The notes: generated by a model from the sequence alone, not told the origin. DNA of 64,000 nucleotides from Acidisoma cellulosilyticum (GCF_020621385.1 NZ_JAESVA010000002.1:434001-498000), one strand, 5' to 3'. Shown: positions 1 to 9,914, counted from the stretch's first letter. Numbers and translations: made by a program.

Positions 1-1
1 G

Positions 2-2107
2 ACGCCGGCCGGCGCACCCTTCACGGCCCGCCTGACCCATCTGGACGGCCGCAAGCTGGAGCAGTTCGACCTGCCCAATGCCGCCTTGGCCGAGGCCGCC
101 CGCAAAAGCGTCCAGTCCGGCGCCTTCGCCGTCAGCACGATCGAGCGGAAGCGCGTGCGGCGGAATCCGATGCCGCCCTTCACCACCTCCACCCTGCAGC
201 AGGAAGCCAGCCGCAAGCTTGGCTACGGCGCGCAGCAGACGATGCGCATCGCGCAGCAATTGTACGAGGGTGCGGATGTCGGCGGTGAGACGGTCGGCCT
301 GATCACCTATATGCGAACCGATGGCGTGCAGATCGCCCGCGAGGCGATCGATGCCATCCGCGACCATGTCGGCCGCGCCTTCGGCAAGGATTACCTGCCC
401 GGCGCCCCGCGCGAATACAGCACCAAGGCGAAAAACGCGCAGGAAGCGCATGAGGCCATTCGCCCGACCGATGTGCTGCGCCGCCCGGAAGATGTCGTCC
501 GCTACCTCAGCCATGATCAGGCGCGGTTGTATGAGCTGATCTGGAAGCGCGCCGTCGCGTCCCAGATGGCGCAGGCCGAGTTCGACCAGGTTGTGGTCGA
601 CATGAAGGACGGCGGGCGCAATGTGCTGCGCGCCAATGGCTCGCTCCTCGCCTTCGACGGCTTCCTGAAGCTGTATCGCGAGGATCGCGACGATCAGGCC
701 GAGGATGACGACGAAAGCCGCGTCCTGCCGCCGATGACGGAAGGCGACCCGCTCGGCCAGCGCGAGATCAAGGCGAGCCAGCATTTCACCCAGCCGCCGC
801 CGCGCTATACGGAAGCCTCCCTGGTCAAGAAGATGGAGGAGCTCGGCATCGGTCGGCCTTCCACCTATGCCTCCACGCTATCCGTCCTGCGCGACCGCAA
901 TTACGTGCGACTGGACCAGAAGCGGCTGGTGCCGGAAGATCGCGGACGGCTGGTCACGGCCTTCCTGTCGAGCTTCTTCAAACGCTATGTCGATTACAGC
1001 TTCACCGCCAATCTGGAAGAGAAGCTGGATGAGATCTCGGACGGCCGCGCCGATTGGCGTGCCGTGATGCGGGCCTTCTGGCATGACTTCTCCGAGGCCG
1101 TGGACCAGACCAAGGACCTCAAGATCACCGACGTCATCAATGCGCTGGATGACGATCTGGGCCGTCACTTCTTTCCGCCGAAGGATGACGGGGGCGACCC
1201 GCGTGTCTGCCCTGCCTGCGGCACCGGCCGTCTGGGCCTGAAGCTTGGCCGCCATGGCAGTTTCATCGGCTGCTCCAACTACCCGACCTGCCAATATACG
1301 CGGCGGCTTGCCGTGAATGCCGGCGAGGAAGGCGAGGAGACGCTGAAGGAGGGCATGCGCGTTCTGGGTCAGGACCCGGAGACGAAGGAAGATGTGTCCG
1401 TCCGGCGTGGCCCCTATGGTCTGTACGTCCAGTTGGGCGAACCGCCGGCGCCCTCCGAGGACAAGAAGGCCAAGAAGGAAAAGCCGAAACGCATGTCCCT
1501 GCCGCGCGGCATGGACGGTGAGACGATCACCTTGGACCAGGCGCTGGGTCTGCTGACCCTGCCGCGTCTGATCGGCCTGCATCCTGAAACGGGTGAGCCG
1601 ATGGAGGCCGCGATCGGTCGCTTCGGCCCCTATATCAAGATGGGCGCGGTCTATGCCTCGCTCGATAAGGATGACGACGTGCTGGCGGTCGGCGCCAATC
1701 GCGCGGTCGATCTGCTGGCCAAGAAGCTGGCCTCGGTCCGTTCCCTCGGCGCGCATCCCAAGGACGGCGAAGGCATTCTGGTCAAGAAGGGCCGCTTCGG
1801 TCCCTATGCCCAGCACGGCAAAATCGTGGCAACCCTGCCGCGCACCGTCTCGATGGACGATATCACCCTGGCGGAAGCGGTGACGCTGCTGGCCGAGAAG
1901 GGCAAGGAGCTAAAGCCCAAGCCCGGTGCGAAGGGCAAGACCGCGTCGCGCGCCAAGCCGAAGGCTGCCGCCCCGAAGGCGACCAAGACCGCGACGGCCG
2001 AGGCCAAGCCGAAGGCTGAACCGAAGAAGGCCGCCGCCAAAAAGACGACGACCACCGCCAAAAAACCTGCGGCGCGCAAGCCTGCCCGCAGCGAAGCCGC
2101 CGATTGA
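2..2107 (+). CDS. topA: DNA topoisomerase I, 5'-truncated by the window edge
   Basis: Type IA topoisomerase that relaxes negative supercoils by a transient 5'-phosphotyrosine break in one strand. The reading frame is open from base 2, so the TOPRIM domain and N-terminus lie outside the window; 701 residues remain. The catalytic tyrosine is in ITYMRTDG (fragment residue 103). A four-cysteine zinc ribbon begins with CPAC at about residue 403 and ends with CSNYPTC. Two GRFGPY repeats follow, typical of the long alphaproteobacterial C-terminus, and then a Lys/Ala-rich tail. The stop overlaps the start of the next gene by four bases, so topA and rnr are probably co-translated. Confidence 0.96.
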   Translation, partial: TPAGAPFTARLTHLDGRKLEQFDLPNAALAEAARKSVQSGAFAVSTIERKRVRRNPMPPFTTSTLQQEASRKLGYGAQQTMRIAQQLYEGADVGGETVGLITYMRTDGVQIAREAIDAIRDHVGRAFGKDYLPGAPREYSTKAKNAQEAHEAIRPTDVLRRPEDVVRYLSHDQARLYELIWKRAVASQMAQAEFDQVVVDMKDGGRNVLRANGSLLAFDGFLKLYREDRDDQAEDDDESRVLPPMTEGDPLGQREIKASQHFTQPPPRYTEASLVKKMEELGIGRPSTYASTLSVLRDRNYVRLDQKRLVPEDRGRLVTAFLSSFFKRYVDYSFTANLEEKLDEISDGRADWRAVMRAFWHDFSEAVDQTKDLKITDVINALDDDLGRHFFPPKDDGGDPRVCPACGTGRLGLKLGRHGSFIGCSNYPTCQYTRRLAVNAGEEGEETLKEGMRVLGQDPETKEDVSVRRGPYGLYVQLGEPPAPSEDKKAKKEKPKRMSLPRGMDGETITLDQALGLLTLPRLIGLHPETGEPMEAAIGRFGPYIKMGAVYASLDKDDDVLAVGANRAVDLLAKKLASVRSLGAHPKDGEGILVKKGRFGPYAQHGKIVATLPRTVSMDDITLAEAVTLLAEKGKELKPKPGAKGKTASRAKPKAAAPKATKTATAEAKPKAEPKKAAAKKTTTTAKKPAARKPARSEAAD

Positions 2108-4512
2108 CGGCACGGACATTGACGAAGACCGCACGCAAGAAGCCCAAAGCAGCCCGCCAGACGCCGGGGACGGAAACGACCGGGACGGAGACGACCCCTC
2201 GGTCCCGCCCCTTTCCGAGCCGCGAGCAATTGCGCGAATTCATCGCTGAAAGCACGGGCCGCGTGGGTAAGCGCGAGATTGCGCGCGCCTTCGGCCTGGG
2301 GCCGGAACACAAGCTGGCTCTCCGCGACATGCTGCGCGACATGGCGCATAAGGGCGAAGCTGCCCCCGCCGGCCATCGCCGCTTCGCCTCCCCCAGCGGT
2401 CCTTCGGCTGCGGGCAGCGGCCCCGCTGTGCCCGAACCGCAGCCCGGCCGCCTGAGCCGGCGGCATAACACCGCCGTGCCGGAGGCGATCATCGTCGAGA
2501 TCACCGGTATCGATACCGAGGGCGATGCCATCGGCCGTCCGGTCGATTGGCGCGGTGACGGCCCTGTGCCCACGATCTTCATGCAGCCCGAGGCGCGCGG
2601 CCAGGCCGCGCTCGCCCCCGGCCATCGCGTGCTGGCCCGTATCCGGCCCATCGGCAGCGCCATCGGTGCACGCAAATACGAGGGTCGCACGCTGCGGCGC
2701 ATTGAAGGCAGCACCGGGCGGGTGATCGGCATCTTCCGCCGCCGCGCCGGGCTGATGCGCATAGAGCCGACCGACCGGCGCGTGAAGGCGGAATGGATCG
2801 TGCCGCCGGGCGAGGATGGCGGCGCCCAGGACGGCGAGATTGTGCGGGGCGAGCCGCTGCCCATGGGCGGACTGGGCTTGAAGCCGGCCCGTGTGACGGA
2901 ACGGCTGGGCGATGCCAGCGGGTCGAAGGCCGTCAGTCTTCTCGTCATCGCGACGCTGAATATCCCCGACTCTTTCGCGCCCGAGGTGATCGCCGAGGCC
3001 GAAGGCGCCCATGGCGTCAGTCCAGACGGGCGGGAGGATCTGCGTCAGGTCCCGCTGATCACCATCGACGGCGCGGATGCGCGGGATTTCGACGACGCGG
3101 TCTATGCCGAGCCGGACGGTGACGGGTTTCGCCTGATTGTCGCCATCGCCGATGTCTCGCATTACGTGACGCCGGGCAGCGCGCTGGACCGGTCCGCGCG
3201 GGAACGCGGAAACTCCGTCTATTTTCCCGATCGCGTCGTGCCGATGCTGCCCGAAGCGCTGTCCAACGGCTGGTGCAGCCTGCGCCCGAACGAAGACCGC
3301 GCCTGCCTGTTTGCCGAAATGCGCATCGGGCCGGACGGTCGCAAACGCGCGCATCGTTTCGGTCGCGGCATCATGCGCTCGGCCGCGCGCATGACCTATG
3401 AAGAGGTGCAGGAGGCGCGCAATACCCAGCGCGAGACGCCGGCCTTTTCGCTCGATCACCTCTACGGCGCCTATGAGCTGCTGCTGGGTGAACGCCAACG
3501 TCGCGGCACGCTGGACCTTGATGTGCCGGAATGGAAAGTGACGCTCGATTCCGAAGGCCGCGTCGCCGATGTCAGCCGCCGCCAGCGCCTGGACAGCCAT
3601 CGGCTGATCGAGGAATTCATGGTCCTGGCCAATATCGCGGCGGCCGAGGAGCTGGAGCGGCTGAAGCGTCCCTGCGTTTATCGCTGCCACGCGAAGCCGT
3701 CAGAGATTAAACTCGACGGACTTCGTACCTATCTGCATGGCATGAGCATCAGCCTGCCTGCCGGCGACCAAATCCATCCGCGCGATCTCGACGCTGTCCT
3801 CAGCCAAGTGGCGGGCAGCGAGGAGGCGCCGCTTGTCAATGACGCCGTGCTGCGCAGCCAGTCCCAGGCCGAATATACGATCGAGAATATCGGCCATTTC
3901 GGCTTGGCATTGACCCGCTATGCGCATTTCACCAGCCCCATCCGGCGCTATGCCGATCTGATCGTGCATCGCTCCCTCATCGCGGGGCTTGGCCTGGGGA
4001 ATGACGGGCTGCGACCAGACGACGCGCAGAAGCTGGTCGATACCTGCGAGCATATCACCGGCACCGAACGCCGCGCCGCGCAGGCCGAACGCGACGCCGT
4101 CGATCGCTATATGGCGGCCTTCATGGCGGACAAGATCGGCTGCATATTTGATGCGCGGATTTCCGGTGTGACGCGCTTCGGCCTCTTCGTTACTTTGACG
4201 GATACCGGCGCCTCCGGAATGATTCCGCTGAGCGCCCTGCCCGATGATTTCTGGATGCACGACGAAGCGACGCAAAGCTTGAACGGTAAGCGCAGCCGGG
4301 TGGTCTTCCACCTGGCGCAGATCGTCTCCGTCAGGCTGGTGGAAGCGAAGCCCGTGACCGGCGGGCTGCTGTTCCAGATCATGATGCCCGGCAGCGACGG
4401 TCGCGCGGCGACCGCCAAGGCTTCGCCGAGCAAGCGTCCCGCCAGCAAACGGCCGCCGCCATCCAAGCATCCGCGGGACGGAGCGAAAAAAGCCCGCACC
4501 AAACGGACGTGA
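2104..4512 (+). CDS. rnr: Ribonuclease R
   Basis: Processive 3'-5' exoribonuclease that degrades structured RNA. At 802 residues it has normal RNase R length. The RNB catalytic motif DARDFDDAV is at about residues 325-333 and supplies the metal-binding aspartates. An S1 RNA-binding domain starts near residue 684 (ISGVTRFGLFVTL), and the tail is Lys/Arg-rich, as in other RNase R proteins. The start chosen is TTG overlapping the topA stop, which implies translational coupling. The first residues are unconserved basic sequence, so a later start is possible. It is followed with a four-base overlap by the S41 protease. Confidence 0.94.
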   Translation: MTARTLTKTARKKPKAARQTPGTETTGTETTPRSRPFPSREQLREFIAESTGRVGKREIARAFGLGPEHKLALRDMLRDMAHKGEAAPAGHRRFASPSGPSAAGSGPAVPEPQPGRLSRRHNTAVPEAIIVEITGIDTEGDAIGRPVDWRGDGPVPTIFMQPEARGQAALAPGHRVLARIRPIGSAIGARKYEGRTLRRIEGSTGRVIGIFRRRAGLMRIEPTDRRVKAEWIVPPGEDGGAQDGEIVRGEPLPMGGLGLKPARVTERLGDASGSKAVSLLVIATLNIPDSFAPEVIAEAEGAHGVSPDGREDLRQVPLITIDGADARDFDDAVYAEPDGDGFRLIVAIADVSHYVTPGSALDRSARERGNSVYFPDRVVPMLPEALSNGWCSLRPNEDRACLFAEMRIGPDGRKRAHRFGRGIMRSAARMTYEEVQEARNTQRETPAFSLDHLYGAYELLLGERQRRGTLDLDVPEWKVTLDSEGRVADVSRRQRLDSHRLIEEFMVLANIAAAEELERLKRPCVYRCHAKPSEIKLDGLRTYLHGMSISLPAGDQIHPRDLDAVLSQVAGSEEAPLVNDAVLRSQSQAEYTIENIGHFGLALTRYAHFTSPIRRYADLIVHRSLIAGLGLGNDGLRPDDAQKLVDTCEHITGTERRAAQAERDAVDRYMAAFMADKIGCIFDARISGVTRFGLFVTLTDTGASGMIPLSALPDDFWMHDEATQSLNGKRSRVVFHLAQIVSVRLVEAKPVTGGLLFQIMMPGSDGRAATAKASPSKRPASKRPPPSKHPRDGAKKARTKRT

Positions 4513-6002
4513 GGCGCCGCGCGTTTCTTGTCGTGCTGCTGTTCGCCTTGCCCTTTCGGGCCGAAGCGCAAAGCAATTGGAACCAGGGGCTTGCCGGCAG
4601 CGTCTATGCTTCGGCCTTCAGCTTCATGGGGCCGCGCACGCTGCAGCCGATCCCGCTATCCAATCTGACCCTGTGGGGATTGCGCGGCCTGACGGCGCTT
4701 GATCCCTCGATCGCGCCGTCGATGACGTCAAGCGCCATTGCCTTGAACGATCGCGGTGCCGTGGTGCTCAGCCTGCCGCTGCCGAAAGCCGGCGATACCG
4801 CGGGCTGGGCCGCCCTCGCCGCGCTGATGTGCAGCAAGGCGGCTGCCTTGTCCCCCGCCATTGCGCAGGCCGGAACGGGTGGGATTGTCACCAGCTTCTT
4901 CGACGAATTGTTCAATCACCTGGACCCCTATTCCCGCTATATCGCGCCCAACGCGACCGCCGGCGCACCCGCCATGGCAGACCCGGGCCTCGACATCGCG
5001 CTCGTCCGCCATCATGCGGTCATCGGCCATGTCGATCCCGATGGACCGGCCGCCGCCGCCGGGCTGCTGCCAGGCGACCGCATTCTGGCGATCGACGGTG
5101 TCGCGACGCACCGCCAGGATAGCTACACGCTCAATGCCGCGCTGTCGGGGGTCGCAGGTTCGGAAGTCACGCTGCTGATCCAGCAGCGGCGCGGAAAACC
5201 GCGCACCTTCTCGCTCACCCGTGTCGCGACGGCGCCGATGACGGTTTTGTCCAGCCTCGCCGGTCCCAATCTTCTCGTGCGCATCACGGGATTTGAGACG
5301 GCAACGGCGGCCGAATTCCGCCAGCAGGTGGTCGCGGCGCTCGCCGCGCATCAGGGGGTGCAAGGGGTCATCATCGACCTTCGCGGCAATCGCGGGGGCC
5401 TGCTGGATCAGGCGGTCGGCGTCGCGGACAGCCTCATCGCCAGCGGCACCATCGCCCAGGCGTCCGGCCGCGATCCTCAATCCGACCAGCATTGGCAGGC
5501 CGATGCGGGCGATATTACCGCGGGGCTTCCGATCGCCGTGCTGGTCGACGGCCGCACCGCGAGTGCGGCAGAAGTGCTGGCAGCCGCCTTGTCCGACGAC
5601 CGCCGTGCCGTCGTCATCGGCAGTGCCACGTTCGGCAAGGGTCTGGTTCAGGCCGCGACCAGCCTGCCGGACGGCGGCGATCTTCTGGTGACCTGGGCGC
5701 GGCTATTGGCGCCTTTGGGCTGGCCTTTGCAGGGGTTAGGCGTCATGCCGCAAATCTGCACCAGCGGATCGGCGGATGCCGTGGAAAGCCAGTTGCAGGC
5801 ACTGACCGCGGGGCAGCAGCCGATGGCGGCCACCCTGCAGACCGAGCGCGCGGCCCGGCCCGGCATGACGCTGGACCAGATTCTGCAGCTTCGCGAAGCC
5901 TGCCCGGCGGCGCTGGGCTCCTCGCTTGATCTGCAGGCGGCGCAATTCCTGCTCTCGACCACGCCTGCCTATCAGACCGCGCTGATCCCGTCCGGCGGCT
6001 GA
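4509..6002 (+). CDS. Secreted S41 family C-terminal processing peptidase with PDZ domain
   Basis: Serine protease of the tail-specific (Prc/CtpA) type, predicted periplasmic. It starts at GTG overlapping the rnr stop, with an N-terminal signal peptide (basic MRRR, hydrophobic core, AEA-Q cleavage-like site). A PDZ domain lies at about residues 160-203. The catalytic serine is Ser352 in DGRTASAAE, Lys377 is in TFGKGLVQ and Gln381 is four residues later; the Ser-Lys spacing of 25 matches E. coli Prc. It is the last gene of the topA-rnr run. Its substrate cannot be told from sequence. Confidence 0.9.
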   Translation: MRRRAFLVVLLFALPFRAEAQSNWNQGLAGSVYASAFSFMGPRTLQPIPLSNLTLWGLRGLTALDPSIAPSMTSSAIALNDRGAVVLSLPLPKAGDTAGWAALAALMCSKAAALSPAIAQAGTGGIVTSFFDELFNHLDPYSRYIAPNATAGAPAMADPGLDIALVRHHAVIGHVDPDGPAAAAGLLPGDRILAIDGVATHRQDSYTLNAALSGVAGSEVTLLIQQRRGKPRTFSLTRVATAPMTVLSSLAGPNLLVRITGFETATAAEFRQQVVAALAAHQGVQGVIIDLRGNRGGLLDQAVGVADSLIASGTIAQASGRDPQSDQHWQADAGDITAGLPIAVLVDGRTASAAEVLAAALSDDRRAVVIGSATFGKGLVQAATSLPDGGDLLVTWARLLAPLGWPLQGLGVMPQICTSGSADAVESQLQALTAGQQPMAATLQTERAARPGMTLDQILQLREACPAALGSSLDLQAAQFLLSTTPAYQTALIPSGG

Positions 6003-6034
6003 GCCGCTTCATCAGGCTCGGCGGCTGAGCCGCC
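5994..6034. terminator. Tandem GC-rich hairpins between convergent genes
   Basis: Two copies of the palindrome GGCGGCTGAGCCGC (5994-6007 and 6020-6033, the second extended by one base) lie across the S41 protease stop and before the stop of the convergent glutathione transferase. Each can fold as a short GC stem. Neither is followed by a T-run, so bidirectional termination is only inferred. Confidence 0.4.
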
Positions 6035-6037
6035 CTG

Positions 6038-7018
6038 TTACGCCAGCACGACCTGACGTTCGGAGGGCCGCGCGAAGTCGAGCAAAGGTCCAGCCGGCAC
6101 GACCGCCGTCGGATTGATCATGTCGTGGCTTTGGAAATAATGGCCCTTGATATGCTGAAAGTTCACGGTCTCGGCGATGCCCGGGGTCTGATACAGCGCG
6201 CGCGTATAGTCCCAGAGATTGGGGTAATCGACGATCCGCCGCAGATTGCATTTGAAATGGCTGACATAGACAGGGTCGAAACGCAGCAGCGTGGTGAATA
6301 GCCGCCAATCGGCCTCGGTCACGCGATCGCCGCAGAGAAAGGCTTGGGTCGATAACCGATCCTCCAGCCAGTCCAAGGTCTCGAACAGCGGAAATACCGC
6401 CTCCTCATAAGCGTCCTGGCTGGTCGCGAAGCCGGCCTTGTAGACCCCGTTATTGACCCGGTCGTAGATGCGGGCATTGAGTGCGTCGATCTCTGTCCGC
6501 TGCGCCGCGGGATAGTAATCGCCGCTGCGGGCCCCCTTGCCGTCGAAGGCGCTGTTGAACATGCGGATAATCTCCGCACTTTCATTGTTCACGATGCTAT
6601 TGGTCTGCTTGTCCCACAGCACCGGCACGGTGACGCGGCCGGAGTAATGCGGATCGGCGCGAACATAGATGTCGAACATGGTCGCGGCGCCATGCGGATC
6701 AGCCACCACGCCAGGCGCCGGATCGAAGGTCCAGCCGCGCTCGCGCATGATCCAGTTGACGGTGGAGACCGGCAGAAAGCGCTCCAGCCCCTTCAGCGCG
6801 CGAAAGATCAGCGTGCGATGCGCCCAGGGACAAGCGAGCGAGACGTAAAGATGATAGCGGCCCTCCTCGGCGGCGAAGCCAGCCGCGCCGCTCGGCCCGG
6901 CGCTGCCGTCCGGCGTGATCCAGTTGCGGAACTGCGTGGTTGTGCGCAGGAAGCGACCGCCGCTGGCTTTGGTGTCATACCAGCCGGTGTTCCAGACGCC
7001 GTTTTCGGCAAAGCCCAT
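6038..7018 (-). CDS. Glutathionyl-hydroquinone reductase, Xi-class GST
   Basis: Reduces glutathionyl-hydroquinones to hydroquinones with glutathione (YqjG/PcpF/EcmB family), in the cytoplasm. The catalytic cysteine is Cys63 in LACPWAHRT, the same position and context as in E. coli YqjG; 326 residues is the usual length. The ATG at 7018 was chosen because it is preceded by GGAGAAGGAACGAGG; the frame is open upstream, but those residues are basic and unconserved. The all-alpha C-terminal domain is present (the DRVTEADWRLFTTLLRFD region). It is a single gene, convergent with the topA-rnr-protease run. Confidence 0.92.
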   Translation of the reverse strand: MGFAENGVWNTGWYDTKASGGRFLRTTTQFRNWITPDGSAGPSGAAGFAAEEGRYHLYVSLACPWAHRTLIFRALKGLERFLPVSTVNWIMRERGWTFDPAPGVVADPHGAATMFDIYVRADPHYSGRVTVPVLWDKQTNSIVNNESAEIIRMFNSAFDGKGARSGDYYPAAQRTEIDALNARIYDRVNNGVYKAGFATSQDAYEEAVFPLFETLDWLEDRLSTQAFLCGDRVTEADWRLFTTLLRFDPVYVSHFKCNLRRIVDYPNLWDYTRALYQTPGIAETVNFQHIKGHYFQSHDMINPTAVVPAGPLLDFARPSERQVVLA

Positions 7019-7151
7019 GACCTCGTTCCTTCTCCACCTGCGGCGGCTAGCCATGGGCCTGAGCCGCGCCGGAGGCAAGCGTTTGCGGCGGGCGCTCCCG
7101 TCAAACTAGGGTGTTGCGCCCGGCGCCGGATAGCGATAGATCACCCCCAAC

Positions 7152-7226
<75 letters not shown>

Positions 7227-7791
7227 CTTCCTCTTTGAAATCGTTGATATTTTCGACCCTTGTGGTACAGGCGCGATTGCTCCGGTTCGCGCCCCGGGAC
7301 CGGATGACATCGGGGACCCATCGCGGGCGGTTTTGAGCGGTAGCCAGGCCTTCAGGCTTCTTCGAGACCAGCGACGGCCGAATGCCTTCGGATGAGCCAG
7401 GGAATTTGGTCAGAGGAATTTGGTCAGATCGCGAATCGTCCGCAACTTCTCGGTCGTCGCGCCGCTCACGGATCCCCTGCCCTTTCGCCTCCGCCGGCTT
7501 CGGCCTTTCGCAAAGGCCCGCAATTCATGACCACTGTCATGGCTTTTGATTCATATCCCTATAAATCCAGGTCCCAAGCCACTGGCCGCGAATGATCTTG
7601 CGAATTCGCCACGGAAGAGCTGCTCCCCCTTGCCGCCCGTTCAACGCGCTCAGGTGTTGCGGCTACAATGGGTAAAGTCATCAACCTGGTATCTTAGGAC
7701 GGCGGCGTTACATGAACAATTCCGACCGGCACCGAGAGTTGCAAGTGTCATATGTGGATAGAGCAACCCTCTACCGGGTCAGCGCGAAATT
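7227..7791. other. Non-coding junction behind tRNA-Thr
   Basis: About 560 bases without a convincing gene. Short open frames here show no recognisable motif. The stretch contains a perfect 14-base tandem repeat (7401-7428), and its base composition shifts toward AT on the way to the acyltransferase gene. It looks like the left boundary of the island. No integrase or transposase remnant was recognised. Confidence 0.5.
7401..7428. repeat. Perfect 14-bp tandem duplication
   Basis: GGAATTTGGTCAGA occurs twice head to tail (7401-7414 and 7415-7428) in the gap between tRNA-Thr and the island genes. It may be a replication-slippage or integration scar; nothing more can be inferred. Confidence 0.7.
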
Positions 7792-7825
7792 TTGACAGAC
7801 ACTCGTTGCTATGCCAAATTAATTT
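7792..7825 (+). promoter_or_regulatory. Candidate promoter of the acyltransferase gene, no Shine-Dalgarno
   Basis: A perfect TTGACA (7792-7797) is followed 17 bases later by CAAATT (7815-7820), a weak -10, with the ATG only five bases further. There is no purine-rich ribosome-binding site. The geometry fits a leaderless or near-leaderless transcript, as in the other island promoters. The -10 match is poor, so this is tentative. Confidence 0.35.
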
Positions 7826-8953
7826 ATGATCGAATTGTCGCTTTTGAAAGACGTTCCGCACAAAAACTCCAGATCACTGGGGTTGGACTACATGCGGGCC
7901 ATCGCAATTATTCTAGTATTGATCGCGCATTGGTCAAATAATATTCTATTTTGGTTTGGTATCACTCCGAACGCCCTTATCTTTTTTACGGGAGAACTCG
8001 GAATCCATTTGTTTTTTGCACTGAGTGGATTTCTGATAGGCAATATCCTTCTTGACCAGGTCAAAAGAGATGCAAGCTGGAAGAACCTCTTTGTGTTTCT
8101 TGTACGCCGCTGGATGCGCACTTTGCCACTATACTATGTGGTGTTAGCGGTTTTATTTCTCGTCTTTCCGCCGGGTGCCCACGCCGTTGATTACCTCGTG
8201 CAATTTGGCACGCTGACGCAGAACCTCTTCAAGCCCATGCCTGGCGCGCCATCCTATTGGTTTTCTGTATCCTGGTCCCTGACCATAGAAGAATGGTTCT
8301 ATGTGGCTTTTGGATCGGCTCTATTCCTGTCAGCCAGGCTGATAAGGGGAGCCTGGGCATCCTGGCTGCCAATTTTCTTGTTTTTAGCTGTACCGTTGAT
8401 TCTTCGGTTGAGTTTTCGTGACTTTTCGCTGCCGCCTTATCTTTGGCTTAGGACCGTCATATTCCGGCTTGACGAAATTGCTTATGGTGTCGTGATGGCC
8501 AAGCTCTATGCGGCCAATTCTTTCGTTTTTCGATCGCCGATAATTTGTTTTTCTATTGGCATCGGCCTCATTCTTAATGCTTGTTTTGGCAATACCTCCC
8601 TGGCATGGGGCATTAATTCCGCCATCGTCGGATGCGCCCTCCTTATCCCATTGACCGTCATTATAAAGCCGTCCTCGGGATTGATTGCTAGGATCGGCCA
8701 AACCATCAGCGCCCAATCTTACGGCCTCTATATCATGCACCTTACGATTCTTGTTAATGTTGCTCAGTATTTATGGTGGAAGCATCTTGCTTCCGCTTGG
8801 GTCTGCGCCATTATCGCAATCACAGCGCCGTTCTTTATTTCTTATCTGTCGTTTCATTTCTTCGAATCCCCGATTCTTCGGCTCCGACCCAAGCATTCCA
8901 AACGAATTGACTTGGCCCAGGCGCGTGAAGGCGGACCGGCCCCGATAGTTTAG
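7826..8953 (+). CDS. Acyltransferase 3 family integral membrane protein (OafA/ExoZ type)
   Basis: Predicted inner-membrane O-acyltransferase that moves acyl groups, usually acetyl, onto sugars of surface polysaccharides. The N-terminus has the family signature: LDYMRAIAIILVLIAHW contains the catalytic-type histidine, followed by GIHLFFALSGFLIG and a positively charged loop ending in RRWMRTLPLYY. About ten hydrophobic segments cover 375 residues, the usual length. The gene is clearly AT-richer than the flanking chromosome. It faces a minus-strand block of esterase and hydrolase genes, which suggests a joint role in glycan modification. The acceptor is unknown. Confidence 0.88.
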   Translation: MIELSLLKDVPHKNSRSLGLDYMRAIAIILVLIAHWSNNILFWFGITPNALIFFTGELGIHLFFALSGFLIGNILLDQVKRDASWKNLFVFLVRRWMRTLPLYYVVLAVLFLVFPPGAHAVDYLVQFGTLTQNLFKPMPGAPSYWFSVSWSLTIEEWFYVAFGSALFLSARLIRGAWASWLPIFLFLAVPLILRLSFRDFSLPPYLWLRTVIFRLDEIAYGVVMAKLYAANSFVFRSPIICFSIGIGLILNACFGNTSLAWGINSAIVGCALLIPLTVIIKPSSGLIARIGQTISAQSYGLYIMHLTILVNVAQYLWWKHLASAWVCAIIAITAPFFISYLSFHFFESPILRLRPKHSKRIDLAQAREGGPAPIV

Positions 8954-9158
8954 TCGCCCGCACAGAAACCAGCCAATTCGACAGCACGCAACCTTCAGGC
9001 GGCTTTTAATCTTACGCTGCGGAGGCCTCCGACCCAGACAGAAAGGGAAGGCTCCCCACTGCATCACGGTTCATCGGGGCCGCGCTGTCCCGAAGAATTG
9101 CCTCGATGCTTCCAGGAGCCGACAGTATCCATTGCGACAGTGCAAATTCAATATCGTT

Positions 9159-9872
9159 TTATTTCGAAATGCTGTTTGATAGGGAGATTGCCTTTTGAGC
9201 TGCCCTGGCCATTACGTCATATCCTTGCTGCGTCGGGTGCAACCAGCCCGGCATCTTCAGAAGTGGGCAGGATGGCTTATTCTCGCAATTCGCCAGAAAG
9301 ACCGGGCTAGGGTCAACAAATATGAAGCCCTTGTTTAAGGCATCGGCTTTTAAACTTGCGTTGATCGGATCCACAAAAGGCAATGAGCTTTGGAGAGATG
9401 GGCCATGTGGCAGTACTGCCATGACCAGAATTTGCGCTTGTGGGGACAAACTTCTAACTTTGGCAACAATGGATTCGATACCCGAAGCTACGTCGCATCT
9501 CTTTGACTTCCACGAGCTATTGACCCCCGCAATAATAAGGGCGCGAATCCAATGCCTCCGACCTTCAATTTTATCCAGGCGCCATAACACATTCCCAGGC
9601 TGATCCTGGGGAAAACCAAGATTCACGACATTGGACCCGAGGATAGGCTCAAGCCCCACTTGCCAATAGGCCGCGATCGAATCACCAACAATCAACCCCG
9701 TTCCATCCTCATGCAGAGCAGATAAAGCTTCCGCTGGATAAATGCGCGGCACGGCTGATATCGCAGGCGCACAAAAGTCGGAGTCTCGCGACTGAGCCGA
9801 GGCAGGATGAACTAGTGACAGCGATAGTGCGCTCAGCCAAAGGCCAGCAAAGAAAACTCTCATTTCACTCAC
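9159..9872 (-). CDS. SGNH-fold hydrolase, diverged paralogue A with a missing catalytic Asp
   Basis: Exported SGNH/GDSL-type protein of 237 residues with an N-terminal signal peptide ending in ASA-Q. The block I serine is Ser65 in VGDSIA, block II is NLGFPQDQPGNVLWRL and block III is AGVN. His212 lies in WLHPTQQGYD. The residue three before this His is Gly209, whereas the two paralogues in this island have Asp (DGMHYT). The Asp that normally supports the catalytic His is therefore absent and activity may be reduced or changed. It follows hydrolase-TPR A by about 40 bases and is probably co-transcribed with it, the opposite gene order to the other two pairs. Confidence 0.8.
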   Translation of the reverse strand: MSEMRVFFAGLWLSALSLSLVHPASAQSRDSDFCAPAISAVPRIYPAEALSALHEDGTGLIVGDSIAAYWQVGLEPILGSNVVNLGFPQDQPGNVLWRLDKIEGRRHWIRALIIAGVNSSWKSKRCDVASGIESIVAKVRSLSPQAQILVMAVLPHGPSLQSSLPFVDPINASLKADALNKGFIFVDPSPVFLANCENKPSCPLLKMPGWLHPTQQGYDVMARAAQKAISLSNSISK

Positions 9873-9914
9873 CGCGCGTTATGACAAAGACGGTTACCTC
9901 GGCCGAACGTTCCT

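Noticed and set aside
1804-3690. 628-codon open frame on the minus strand
   Set aside because: It runs antisense to topA and rnr, which have full motif support. Long antisense frames are expected in GC-rich genes, and its sequence shows no domain.
7392-7595. 67-codon frame behind tRNA-Thr
   Set aside because: It spans the 14-base tandem repeat and has no ribosome-binding site, motif or hydrophobic pattern.
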